The notes beneath the pieces were generated by a model. The model was given only the letters and a program-made list of their open reading frames with translations, did no database searches and was not told where the DNA came from. Position numbers and translations under genes: made by a program. From the NCBI RefSeq assembly GCF_036688685.1, contig NZ_JAQQPS010000015.1, positions 104,338-168,337 on the forward strand: DNA of 64,000 nt, written 5' to 3'. Shown one piece after another: positions 8,012-15,688 of this stretch. Numbering within the stretch: the first letter of the stretch is position 1; each line of letters opens with the position of its first letter. This DNA comes from JALYUM01 sp036688685. Its GTDB lineage: Bacteria > Pseudomonadota > Gammaproteobacteria > Burkholderiales > Burkholderiaceae_D.

Positions 8012-9694
8012 ATGGACGCGAATATGAACATGCCTGATCCCCAAGCCTTCCTCGCTGCGTGGATGGCGCAGTTCAGCAACCCGGCTGCCGCACTAGCGCC
8101 CGCGCAGGTCGCCGGCGCCATTGCGCCATCGAAGCTGGAAGAAATACGCAACGCTTACCTGAAGAAAGCGACTGAGCTGTGGCAAAGCGCCATGCTGGGC
8201 AACCTGCCCGTCGTGCAGGACAAGCAATTCGCGACGCCGGCCTGGCAGGACAATGTGATGTCCTCCTTCAGTGCCGCTTCCTACCTGCTCAACGCCGAAT
8301 TCCTGACGGCGATGGCCGATGCCGTCGAGGCGCCGGCGCGCGAAAAACAAAAAATCCGCTTCGCCGTACAGCAAATGGTGGACGCCATGTCGCCCGCCAA
8401 TTTCCTGGCCACCAACCCGGAAGCGCAGCAGCAACTGATCGACTCGAAGGGCGACAGCCTGACCAGGGGCATGGCAAACATGCTCAAGGATTTGCAGAAG
8501 GGGCGTATTTCGCAGTCGGACGAGTCGGCCTTCCAAGTCGGTGAAAACGTCGCCACTACGCCCGGCACCGTGGTCTTTCAAAATGACTTGTTCCAGTTGA
8601 TCCAATACACGCCGGTGACGCCGACAGTGCACGCCGTGCCGCTGTTGATGATTCCGCCGTGCATCAACAAATACTATATCCTCGACCTGCAGCCGGACAA
8701 TTCGCTGGTGCGTTACATGGTCGAGCAGGGCAATACCGTGTTCATGGTGTCCTGGCGCAATCCCGACCAGTCGTTGGCGCACACCACCTGGGACGATTAC
8801 GTCGAGCAAGGCGCGATCCGCGCCATCGACGTGACGCGCGCCATCAGCGGCCAGGACAAGCTGAACATCTTCGGCTTTTGCGTGGGCGGCACCATCGCCG
8901 CCAGCGCGCTGGCCGTGCTGGCCGCGCGCGGCCAGCAAGCCGCCGCCAGCCTGACCTTGTTGACCACCTTGCTCGACTACAGCGACACTGGCGTGCTCGA
9001 TGTCTTCATCGACGAACAACAGGTGGCGCTGCGCGAAAGCATGCTGGCCAAGGGCGGCCTGATGCCGGGGCGCGACCTGGCGACGACCTTTTCGTCGCTG
9101 CGTCCGAACGACCTGATGTGGAATTACGTCCAGTCGAACTATTTGCAAGGCAAGGAACCGCCGGCCTTCGACCTGTTGTACTGGAACGCCGACAGCACCA
9201 ATTTGCCGGGCCCCATGTTCTGCTTCTACTTGCGCAATATGTACCTGGAAAACAATCTGCGCATTCCCGGCAAGCTGACCGTGGCCGGTGCCAAGGTGGA
9301 TTTGGGCGCGATCGATGCGCCGGTGTTCATCTACGGCTCGAAGGAAGACCATATCGTGCCGTGGGATGCGGCCTTCCGCTCGCTGTCCCTGTTGAATCCC
9401 ACCAAACCCGAGAACAATACCTTCGTGCTGGGCGCGTCCGGCCACATCGCCGGGGTGATCAACCCGGCCACCAAGAAGAAACGCAGCCACTGGTTGCGTG
9501 ACGGCGCTGCGGCGTCGGCGGCGCAATGGATGGAAGGCGCTGGCGAGCAGGCCGGCAGCTGGTGGCCTGCATGGTCCGACTTCCTGAAAAAACATGGTGG
9601 CACAGAGGTCGCCGCGCCGGTTGTGGCGGGCAATGCCGACTACCAGCCAGGTGAGCCGGCGCCCGGCAGTTACGTGAAAGCGCGTGCTGATTAA
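8012..9694 (+). CDS. phaC: Class I poly(3-hydroxyalkanoate) synthase PhaC
   Basis: PhaC polymerises (R)-3-hydroxyacyl-CoA into polyhydroxyalkanoate granules. The 560-residue length fits class I synthases (Cupriavidus necator 589). The lipase-like box GFCVGG carries the catalytic Cys290, and the other triad residues are Asp446 in KEDHIVPW and His478 in GASGHIAG. The PhaC N-terminal domain covers roughly residues 75-245. No phaA or phaB lies nearby, so precursor supply must be encoded elsewhere. phaR follows 140 bp downstream behind a palindromic operator-like site, suggesting joint control of polymer storage. The ATGs at 8024 and 8030 are alternative starts. Confidence 0.97.
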   Translation: MDANMNMPDPQAFLAAWMAQFSNPAAALAPAQVAGAIAPSKLEEIRNAYLKKATELWQSAMLGNLPVVQDKQFATPAWQDNVMSSFSAASYLLNAEFLTAMADAVEAPAREKQKIRFAVQQMVDAMSPANFLATNPEAQQQLIDSKGDSLTRGMANMLKDLQKGRISQSDESAFQVGENVATTPGTVVFQNDLFQLIQYTPVTPTVHAVPLLMIPPCINKYYILDLQPDNSLVRYMVEQGNTVFMVSWRNPDQSLAHTTWDDYVEQGAIRAIDVTRAISGQDKLNIFGFCVGGTIAASALAVLAARGQQAAASLTLLTTLLDYSDTGVLDVFIDEQQVALRESMLAKGGLMPGRDLATTFSSLRPNDLMWNYVQSNYLQGKEPPAFDLLYWNADSTNLPGPMFCFYLRNMYLENNLRIPGKLTVAGAKVDLGAIDAPVFIYGSKEDHIVPWDAAFRSLSLLNPTKPENNTFVLGASGHIAGVINPATKKKRSHWLRDGAAASAAQWMEGAGEQAGSWWPAWSDFLKKHGGTEVAAPVVAGNADYQPGEPAPGSYVKARAD

Positions 9695-9724
9695 CTTTCA
9701 TTGCTAACGCATAAAAGATGATGT

Positions 9725-9774
9725 GCGCCTAATAATTGCTGCACGTGCAGCAATAGCGTGGTATTTTTAGGCGC
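9725..9774. promoter_or_regulatory. Palindromic operator candidate in the phaC-phaR gap (probable PhaR site)
   Basis: A perfect 20-bp palindrome, ATTGCTGCACGTGCAGCAAT (9735-9754), is enclosed by a second perfect pair, GCGCCTAA (9725-9732) and TTAGGCGC (9767-9774). The core CTGC-ACGT-GCAG resembles the CTGC/GCAG half-sites described for PhaR in Paracoccus, though the spacer is 4 rather than 3. It sits about 60-110 bp before phaR, the right place for autorepression. Confidence 0.6.
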
Positions 9775-9834
9775 TGCGCCCCCGCCGAGTTTGGAGACTT
9801 TAGCGGGGTAACTTCTTTTACCTGGAACGTCGAG

Positions 9835-10398
9835 ATGAGCAGTACGAAAAAAAGTACCGAACGCCTGATCAAAAAGTACCCGAACCGCCGGCTGTACGAT
9901 ACGCAAACCAGTTCCTACATCACGCTGACCGATGTAAAACAACTGGTGCTGGACGCTGACACTTTCACCGTGATCGATGCCAAATCGAGCGAAGACCTGA
10001 CCCGCAGCATCCTGCTGCAAATTATCCTGGAAGAAGAAGCGAATGGCGCGCCGATGTTTTCCAGCGCCGTGCTGTCGCAAATCATCCGCTACTACGGCCA
10101 CGCAATGCAGGGCATGATGGGTTCTTACCTGGAAAAGAACGTGCAGGCCTTCACCGATATCCAGAACAAGTTCACCGGCACACCCGCTGGCAGCTTCGAA
10201 GGCAAGCCGTTCAGCCCGGAGATGTGGACCCAGTTCATGAACGTGCAGGGCCCGATGATGCAGGGCATGATGAACAACTACATCGAGCAAAGCAAAAGTT
10301 TATTTGTGCAGATGCAGGAGCAAATGCAGAACCAGAGCAAGACTTTGTTCGGTGCCTTTCCGTTCGGCCCCATCATCCCGCCCACCGACAAAAAATAG
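9835..10398 (+). CDS. phaR: Polyhydroxyalkanoate synthesis repressor PhaR
   Basis: PhaR represses the phasin gene phaP and its own gene, and is titrated away by binding nascent polymer granules. The 187-residue protein shows the family DNA-binding N-terminus (IKKYPNRRLYDTQTSSYITL, about residues 12-31), the PHB-accumulation regulatory domain, and a Met/Gln-rich C-terminal tail. The granule-synthase gene phaC precedes it. The palindrome at 9735-9754 lies in its leader and is a candidate autoregulatory site. No phasin gene is in the window. Confidence 0.95.
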   Translation: MSSTKKSTERLIKKYPNRRLYDTQTSSYITLTDVKQLVLDADTFTVIDAKSSEDLTRSILLQIILEEEANGAPMFSSAVLSQIIRYYGHAMQGMMGSYLEKNVQAFTDIQNKFTGTPAGSFEGKPFSPEMWTQFMNVQGPMMQGMMNNYIEQSKSLFVQMQEQMQNQSKTLFGAFPFGPIIPPTDKK

Positions 10399-10504
10399 AC
10401 AGGCAGCTGACACGGGCGCAGGGAAATGGCCCGACCGCTAGATGACATGGTCTGGTTCGCGTACAATCGTGGATTAGCCTGTTTTTTTATATCGGTCCGC
10501 GCCC

Positions 10505-11917
10505 ATGTCTGAACTTCGTCGTCAACCCCTTCCCCTCATTCCTGCTGCAGGCGTTCTCGGCGCCCCCATGGTCGCGCCGAAAGTCGGCTTCGTTTCGCTC
10601 GGCTGCCCGAAAGCGCTGGTCGACTCGGAACAGATCCTGACCCAGTTGCGTGCGGAAGGCTACGAAACCGCCAAGTCCTACGCCGGCGCCGACCTCGTGA
10701 TTGTCAACACCTGCGGCTTCATCGATGCCGCCGTGCAGGAGTCGCTCGACGCCATCGGCGAAGCGCTGGCCGAAAACGGCCGCGTCATCGTCACCGGTTG
10801 TCTTGGTGCGAAAAAAGATGCGGCGGGCGACGACATCATCATGAAGGTGCACCCGAAAGTGCTGGCGGTGACCGGCCCGCATGCCCTGGCCGAAGTGATG
10901 GACTCGGTCCACCTGCACCTGCCCAAGCCGCACGAGCCGTTCTTCGACCTGGTGCCTAGCCAGGGCGTCAAGTTGACGCCGAAGCACTACGCTTACCTGA
11001 AAATTTCAGAAGGCTGCAACCACCGCTGCAGCTTCTGTATCATTCCGTCGATGCGTGGCGACCTGGTGTCGCGCCCGATCGGCGACCTGATGATGGAAGC
11101 GGAGAACTTGTTCAAAGCCGGCGTCAAGGAGTTGCTGGTCATTTCGCAGGACACCAGCGCGTACGGTGTCGACGTCAAGTTCCGCCTCGGGTTCTGGAAC
11201 GGCCGCCCGGTCAAGACCCACATGACGCAACTGGTGGAAGCGCTGGGCCAGCTGGCCAAACAGTACGGCGCCTGGGTGCGCCTGCATTACGTGTATCCGT
11301 ATCCGCACGTCGACCAGGTGATCCCGATGATGACGGGCGAGAACATCCTGCCTTACCTGGACATCCCGATGCAGCACGCGCACCCGGACGTGCTGCGCCG
11401 CATGAAGCGTCCGGCCAGCGGCGAGAAAAATCTTGATCGCATCCTGGCCTGGCGCGCGATGAACCCGGAACTGACCATCCGCTCGACCTTCATCGCCGGC
11501 TTCCCCGGCGAGACCGAAGCCGAGTTCGAATACCTGCTCGACTTTTTGAAAGAAGCGCAGATCGACCGCCTCGGCTGCTTCGCCTATTCGCCGGTGGAAG
11601 GCGCCACCGCCAACCTGCTGGACAATCCGGTGCCGCAAGAACTGCGCGAAGAGCGCCGCGCGCGCGTCATGCTGCTCCAGGAAGAAATTTCGGCAGCGCG
11701 CCTGCAGGCGAAAGTCGGCCGCACCATCCGCGTGCTGATCGATGAAGTGGGCGGCAAGGAAGCCATCGGCCGTTCGGCTGCGGATGCGCCGGAAATCGAC
11801 GGCGTGGTGCACATCAAGCGCTCCCTGATGCCTGGCAAAAAGCTGGTGGTGGGCGAGTTCGCCGACGTGGTCGTGACCAGCGCCGATGCGCACGACCTGT
11901 GGGCCTCGATCGCGTAA
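10505..11917 (+). CDS. rimO: Ribosomal protein uS12 methylthiotransferase RimO
   Basis: RimO is a radical-SAM enzyme that adds a methylthio group to Asp89 of ribosomal protein S12. The N-terminal UPF0004 domain binds one [4Fe-4S] cluster through Cys34, Cys70 and Cys99. The radical-SAM motif CNHRCSFC gives Cys171, Cys175 and Cys178, and a TRAM domain ends the protein. At 470 aa it is about 30 longer than the E. coli enzyme; 21 residues precede an alternative ATG at 10568. A TACAAT box at 10462-10467 is a possible -10 element. metC begins 7 bp after the stop, so the two probably form an operon. Confidence 0.96.
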   Translation: MSELRRQPLPLIPAAGVLGAPMVAPKVGFVSLGCPKALVDSEQILTQLRAEGYETAKSYAGADLVIVNTCGFIDAAVQESLDAIGEALAENGRVIVTGCLGAKKDAAGDDIIMKVHPKVLAVTGPHALAEVMDSVHLHLPKPHEPFFDLVPSQGVKLTPKHYAYLKISEGCNHRCSFCIIPSMRGDLVSRPIGDLMMEAENLFKAGVKELLVISQDTSAYGVDVKFRLGFWNGRPVKTHMTQLVEALGQLAKQYGAWVRLHYVYPYPHVDQVIPMMTGENILPYLDIPMQHAHPDVLRRMKRPASGEKNLDRILAWRAMNPELTIRSTFIAGFPGETEAEFEYLLDFLKEAQIDRLGCFAYSPVEGATANLLDNPVPQELREERRARVMLLQEEISAARLQAKVGRTIRVLIDEVGGKEAIGRSAADAPEIDGVVHIKRSLMPGKKLVVGEFADVVVTSADAHDLWASIA

Positions 11918-11923
11918 CCCACC

Positions 11924-13096
11924 ATGGCCGATACAACGCTGCAAACCCGCCTGATCCACTCGTCGTACACGGCGCCGGGCGGCTTCGCGGCGTTTCCGAC
12001 CGCGATCCACCATGCGTCCACGGTGCTGTTCAAGGACGTGGCCGCGATGCGCTCGGGCGACTGGAAAGACAAGAGCGCGTATACCTACGGTCTGCACGGC
12101 ACGCCGACCACGTTTACATTGGAAGCGCGCCTGGCCGAGATCGAAGGCGGCGCGCACTGCCTGCTGGCGCCCTCGGGCCTGGCAGCCATCGCCATGGTCG
12201 ATTTCGCTTTTCTGAAAACCGGCGACGATGTGCTGTTGCCGGAAAACGTCTACAACCCGAACCGCGAGCTGGGTCGCTGGTTGTCGAGCGACTTCGGCAT
12301 CACGGCGCGCTACTACGATCCGCTGGTCGGCGCCGGCATCGCCGCTTTGATTCAGCCAAATACCAAACTGATCTGGACCGAGTCGCCCGGCTCGGTGTCG
12401 ATGGAAGTGCCGGATTTACCGGCGATCTGCGCGGCCGCTCACGCGCGCGGCGTGCTGGTCGCGCTCGACAATACCTGGTCGGCGGGCCTGGCCTTGCGCG
12501 GCTTCGACCTCGGCGTCGACATCATCATGCAGGCGCTGACCAAGTACCAGTCGGGCGGCTCGGACGTGCTGATGGGCGCGGTGATCACGCGCGACGTGGC
12601 ACTCAACGACCTGCTGGCCATGGCGCACATGCGCCTTGGTCTGGGTGTCAGCCCGGACGACGCCTTCCTGGTGATGCGCGGCCTGCCCAGCATGCAGCTG
12701 CGCTTCGACGCCCACGATGCCGCGGCGCGCCAGGTGGCCGCGTGGCTGCAGGGGCGGCCGGAAATTGCACGGGTGCTGCATCCGGCGTTCGAGGACTGTC
12801 CCGGGCACGCCGAATGGAAACGCGATTTTACCGGGGCAGGGGGCTTGTTCTCGGTGGTGTTCGATGCGCGCTATACCGAGCAACAGACCGACCGCTTCGT
12901 CGATGCGCTGCGCTTGTTTGGCATCGGCTACAGCTGGGGCGGCGCGAACAGCCTGGTGATGCCGTACCGGATGCCAGCGATGCGACGCACCTGGGATGAT
13001 GCCGGCACACTGGTGCGCTTGAATATCGGGCTCGAGAGTGTGGAAGATCTGCTTGCCGATATTGCGCAGGCGCTCGGGCAGATGGTGCACTCTTAA
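11924..13096 (+). CDS. metC: Cystathionine beta-lyase (Cys/Met-metabolism PLP enzyme)
   Basis: MetC splits cystathionine to homocysteine, pyruvate and ammonia in methionine synthesis. The 390-residue product is a Cys/Met-metabolism fold-type I PLP enzyme: Tyr-containing YTYGLHGTPT near residue 55, Asp182 in ALDNTWSAG contacting the PLP nitrogen, and the Schiff-base Lys207 in ALTKYQSGGSD. The SWGGANSL segment near the C-terminus is typical of beta-lyases rather than cystathionine gamma-synthase. It follows rimO by 7 bp and ends at a strong bidirectional terminator. Confidence 0.9.
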   Translation: MADTTLQTRLIHSSYTAPGGFAAFPTAIHHASTVLFKDVAAMRSGDWKDKSAYTYGLHGTPTTFTLEARLAEIEGGAHCLLAPSGLAAIAMVDFAFLKTGDDVLLPENVYNPNRELGRWLSSDFGITARYYDPLVGAGIAALIQPNTKLIWTESPGSVSMEVPDLPAICAAAHARGVLVALDNTWSAGLALRGFDLGVDIIMQALTKYQSGGSDVLMGAVITRDVALNDLLAMAHMRLGLGVSPDDAFLVMRGLPSMQLRFDAHDAAARQVAAWLQGRPEIARVLHPAFEDCPGHAEWKRDFTGAGGLFSVVFDARYTEQQTDRFVDALRLFGIGYSWGGANSLVMPYRMPAMRRTWDDAGTLVRLNIGLESVEDLLADIAQALGQMVHS

Positions 13097-13098
13097 AA

Positions 13099-13148
13099 CA
13101 CCACTTTCAAAGTGGTGGACGAAAAAAAAGCGCCTCAGCGCTTTTTTT
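13099..13148. terminator. Double hairpin terminator between metC and cheV
   Basis: The first hairpin pairs CACCACTTT (13099-13107) with AAAGTGGTG (13109-13117). The second pairs AAAAAAAGCGC (13123-13133) with GCGCTTTTTTT (13138-13148), giving T-runs in both directions. It insulates the two convergent genes. Confidence 0.88.
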
Positions 13149-13154
13149 GTTGTC

Positions 13155-14117
13155 TTACTGCCCCAGCACCCTACGCAACGTCGACGACAAATCGACCGCC
13201 GAGAACTTCGCGACATACGCATCCGCGCCCACCGTCTTGACGTGCTCTTCGTTTGTGGTGCCCGACAGCGACGAGTGGATTACCACCGGCATATTCGCAA
13301 AGCGATTTGATTTCTTGATGCTGCGCGTGAGCGTAAAACCATCCATCTCCGGCATTTCCAGATCGGTCAGCACCAGCGCGACCTTGTCGTAGATGGTCTT
13401 GCCTTCGGTTTCGGCTGCAGTGGCCAGATAGTTCAGCTGGTCCCACGCTTCCTTGCCCGTCTTGGTCATGACGAACGGCAGGCCCATCGCTTCGAGCCCC
13501 TGTTCAATGAGCGAACGCGCCACGACTGAATCATCGGCGGCGAGGATGACGGTGCCGGCCTTGATCCTGATTTTGCTGCCGATCGAGGCGGGATCGACCA
13601 CGTTGGTCTCGGCCGGGTTCATCATGCGCAGGATGGTTTCCACGTCCAGCACCTGGGCCAGGCGCGGCGCGGCGCCGCCGGTTTCATCGTCAAGGCGGGC
13701 AATGCTGGTGACCATGCCGGTGCCGGCGCTATGCTCGGACGACATCACCTGGTTCCAGTCGAGGCGCACGATTTCTTCGACGCTTTCCACCGCAAACGCC
13801 TGCGTGGTGCGGGCGAATTCGGTGACCAACATGATGTTCAGGCCAGTCTTCGGCGTGCAACCGGTAATGGCCGGCAAGTCGAGTACCTGGATGATCTGGC
13901 CACGCAGGTTGACAACACCCAGTACATGCGGGGGCGAGCCCGCGACAGCGGTCACCGCCGGCATCGCGACGATTTCGCGAATTTTGAACACATTGATGCC
14001 AAACAATTCATTGCGTTCGCCATTGGCGTCACCGCCCAGGCGGAACAGCAAGAGCTCGAATTTGTTCGTGCCCGTCAGATTGCTGCGTTCGTCGACTTCC
14101 TGTTGTATATTTTTCAT
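13155..14117 (-). CDS. cheV: Chemotaxis protein CheV (CheW-receiver fusion)
   Basis: The 320-residue protein joins a CheW-like coupling domain (about residues 20-165) to a response-regulator receiver domain (about 190-315) with the phospho-acceptor Asp252 in LVLTDLEMP. CheV couples chemoreceptors to CheA and is thought to aid adaptation as a phosphate sink. The ATG at 14117 was chosen; a further start at 14132 adds five residues. It stands apart from any che operon, but two chemoreceptor genes lie within 13 kb. The acidic DD pair at the start of the receiver domain (ILAADDS) is intact. Confidence 0.93.
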   Translation of the reverse strand: MKNIQQEVDERSNLTGTNKFELLLFRLGGDANGERNELFGINVFKIREIVAMPAVTAVAGSPPHVLGVVNLRGQIIQVLDLPAITGCTPKTGLNIMLVTEFARTTQAFAVESVEEIVRLDWNQVMSSEHSAGTGMVTSIARLDDETGGAAPRLAQVLDVETILRMMNPAETNVVDPASIGSKIRIKAGTVILAADDSVVARSLIEQGLEAMGLPFVMTKTGKEAWDQLNYLATAAETEGKTIYDKVALVLTDLEMPEMDGFTLTRSIKKSNRFANMPVVIHSSLSGTTNEEHVKTVGADAYVAKFSAVDLSSTLRRVLGQ

Positions 14118-14221
14118 GGTTTCGTGTCCCAAAAAGCGAGGTCATCCTCTGACTACTATTACACCACGGCAACGCTGTATTGACACGAATAATTCGAAAG
14201 AATCAGCAGAATTTACCGGAA

Positions 14222-14587
14222 TCACTGCACCGGCATCGCGCGATTGTTGTTTAAATCCACGAAACCCTTAATCAGGCGATATGCATTCCATAACCATGCG
14301 GCCGGAAACACGATCCACGACAGCGGAATGCCAATAAGGGTGATCACCAGAATCCAGCCCACCACCATCCACAAGGCGTAGAACCAGAAGGTACGGATCA
14401 TCCACGTGTGGTGGCTGTACACCATGGTGCCGGCCGTGTCGGGCCGTTTCACGTAGTTGACGATGAGCGGAATGAACGACAGCATGCCGACCGAGAAGAA
14501 GAATGTCAGTGCATGCGCCACGTACATGATGCGGGCAAATTGCTTGGCGTCTTCGAGGTTGCTATCCAAAACCAGTTGTTGCGACAT
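14222..14587 (-). CDS. Small integral membrane protein (DUF4870-like)
   Basis: The 121-residue product has three to four hydrophobic segments (about 22-45, 65-85 and 85-105) and resembles the DUF4870/YccF-like small membrane proteins; no biochemical role is known. An AAGGAG Shine-Dalgarno precedes the ATG by 6-7 nt. Just upstream of that site the leader can form a small GCGGGA/TCCCGC hairpin (14601-14615). It follows trxC on the same strand after 88 bp and may be independent. Confidence 0.75.
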   Translation of the reverse strand: MSQQLVLDSNLEDAKQFARIMYVAHALTFFFSVGMLSFIPLIVNYVKRPDTAGTMVYSHHTWMIRTFWFYALWMVVGWILVITLIGIPLSWIVFPAAWLWNAYRLIKGFVDLNNNRAMPVQ

Positions 14588-14675
14588 GCTTTCTCCTTGA
14601 GCGGGACCATCCCGCCAGTGGCGACAATTCTACCAGCGCAGTGATATTGATTGGACAAGTAAAACGTGCGCGAGT

Positions 14676-15116
14676 TTAGCGCAGTTGTTTGACCCAGTTC
14701 ACGATGGAGGTGGCATCCATGGCGCCGGGCTGGCGCGCCACTTCGCGCCCACCCTTGAACAGCGCCAGCGTCGGGATCGAGCGGATGTTGTAACGCGTGG
14801 CCAGGTCTTGCGACACTTCGGTGTCGACCTTCAGCAGGCGCACGGCCGGCTCCAGCCGTTGCGCCGCCTGCTGGTAGGCCGGGGCCATCGCCTTGCACGG
14901 CCCGCACCAGGCCGCCCAGAAGTCGACCAGCACGGGAATGTCGTTGCGCTCGATATGGCGCGCGAACTGGGCGCTGGTGACGTCCAGCGGTTTCGCCACG
15001 AACAGCGGCTTGCTGCACTTGCCGCAGGTCGGCTCGTCGGCCAGGCGCTGCGGCGCCAGCCGGTTGATGGCCGCGCAATGGGGGCAAACCACATGAACAG
15101 CGGACGATTCGGTCAT
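14676..15116 (-). CDS. trxC: Thioredoxin 2 (TrxC)
   Basis: TrxC is a cytosolic zinc-containing thioredoxin that reduces protein disulfides and helps under oxidative stress. The N-terminal zinc ribbon uses Cys11, Cys14, Cys31 and Cys34 (CPHC and CGKC). The thioredoxin domain contains the active site WCGPC with Cys71 and Cys74. With the ATG at 15116, preceded by GGAG at 6 nt, the protein is 146 aa, close to E. coli TrxC (139). An upstream ATG at 15131 is less well placed. It is divergent from the hypothetical gene at 15287. Confidence 0.95.
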   Translation of the reverse strand: MTESSAVHVVCPHCAAINRLAPQRLADEPTCGKCSKPLFVAKPLDVTSAQFARHIERNDIPVLVDFWAAWCGPCKAMAPAYQQAAQRLEPAVRLLKVDTEVSQDLATRYNIRSIPTLALFKGGREVARQPGAMDATSIVNWVKQLR

Positions 15117-15286
15117 TCCAGGCTCCGGCATGAATAATAAGGTCGCCCATTATGCGCCTGGCGTGCGTTGCCGCCTGTTTCGGGGCGCGCCAGCAGCGTT
15201 TCGCCTGCATGGTTGCGCTGCGCAGCGCGCCGTGGCGGCGCGTGGCGCTGCGGTACAATCACCGTTCGTCATCCCCTGATTGCGCC

Positions 15287-15688
15287 GTGCCGCCACCATT
15301 TCCGATTCGCGTCGAATGCCCGCCTGGCGCCTGCGTCTGCGACCGGGCGCGTCTGCTGGCCGACCCGCAGGCCGACCTGCGCGCGCTTCGGCTCACGCGT
15401 GCCGATGAGCTGCGCCTGATCGAGCGCATCGAACGGGTGCGCAGCTACGCCGAATTGTTGCGGGTGCAGGCGCTGATCAACGATCAGCTGGGCGTGCTGC
15501 TGCGCATTGCGCCTGGCGTGAATGAAGTACGCACGGTGCGTGGCATCATCGTCGCACTCGACGAGCAGCCCGGGCTGTGCAAGAAAATTCGCCAGTCGAT
15601 CCCGGCAGCGATCCGGCGCACTCTCGACGCGCATCCGCAGATCATCTACGAGATCCTGGACGCCAACGATCTGTTCGGTTCGAATTAG
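15287..15688 (+). CDS. Conserved hypothetical protein
   Basis: The predicted 133-residue protein from a GTG start has a short Pro-rich N-terminus, a Cys-containing ECPPGACVCDR segment, and an otherwise alpha-helical body with no signal peptide or membrane segment. I do not recognise a characterised family. A TACAAT -10-like box at 15254-15259 lies just upstream. The frame stays open further 5' to 15152, but that extension is basic and shows poor codon structure. Its TAG stop overlaps the stop of the convergent sensor kinase by four bases. Confidence 0.65.
   Translation: MPPPFPIRVECPPGACVCDRARLLADPQADLRALRLTRADELRLIERIERVRSYAELLRVQALINDQLGVLLRIAPGVNEVRTVRGIIVALDEQPGLCKKIRQSIPAAIRRTLDAHPQIIYEILDANDLFGSN

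Noticed and set aside
14601..14615. GCGGGA/TCCCGC hairpin before the small membrane gene as a riboswitch
   Set aside because: Too short for an aptamer and not followed by any alternative structure; likely incidental.
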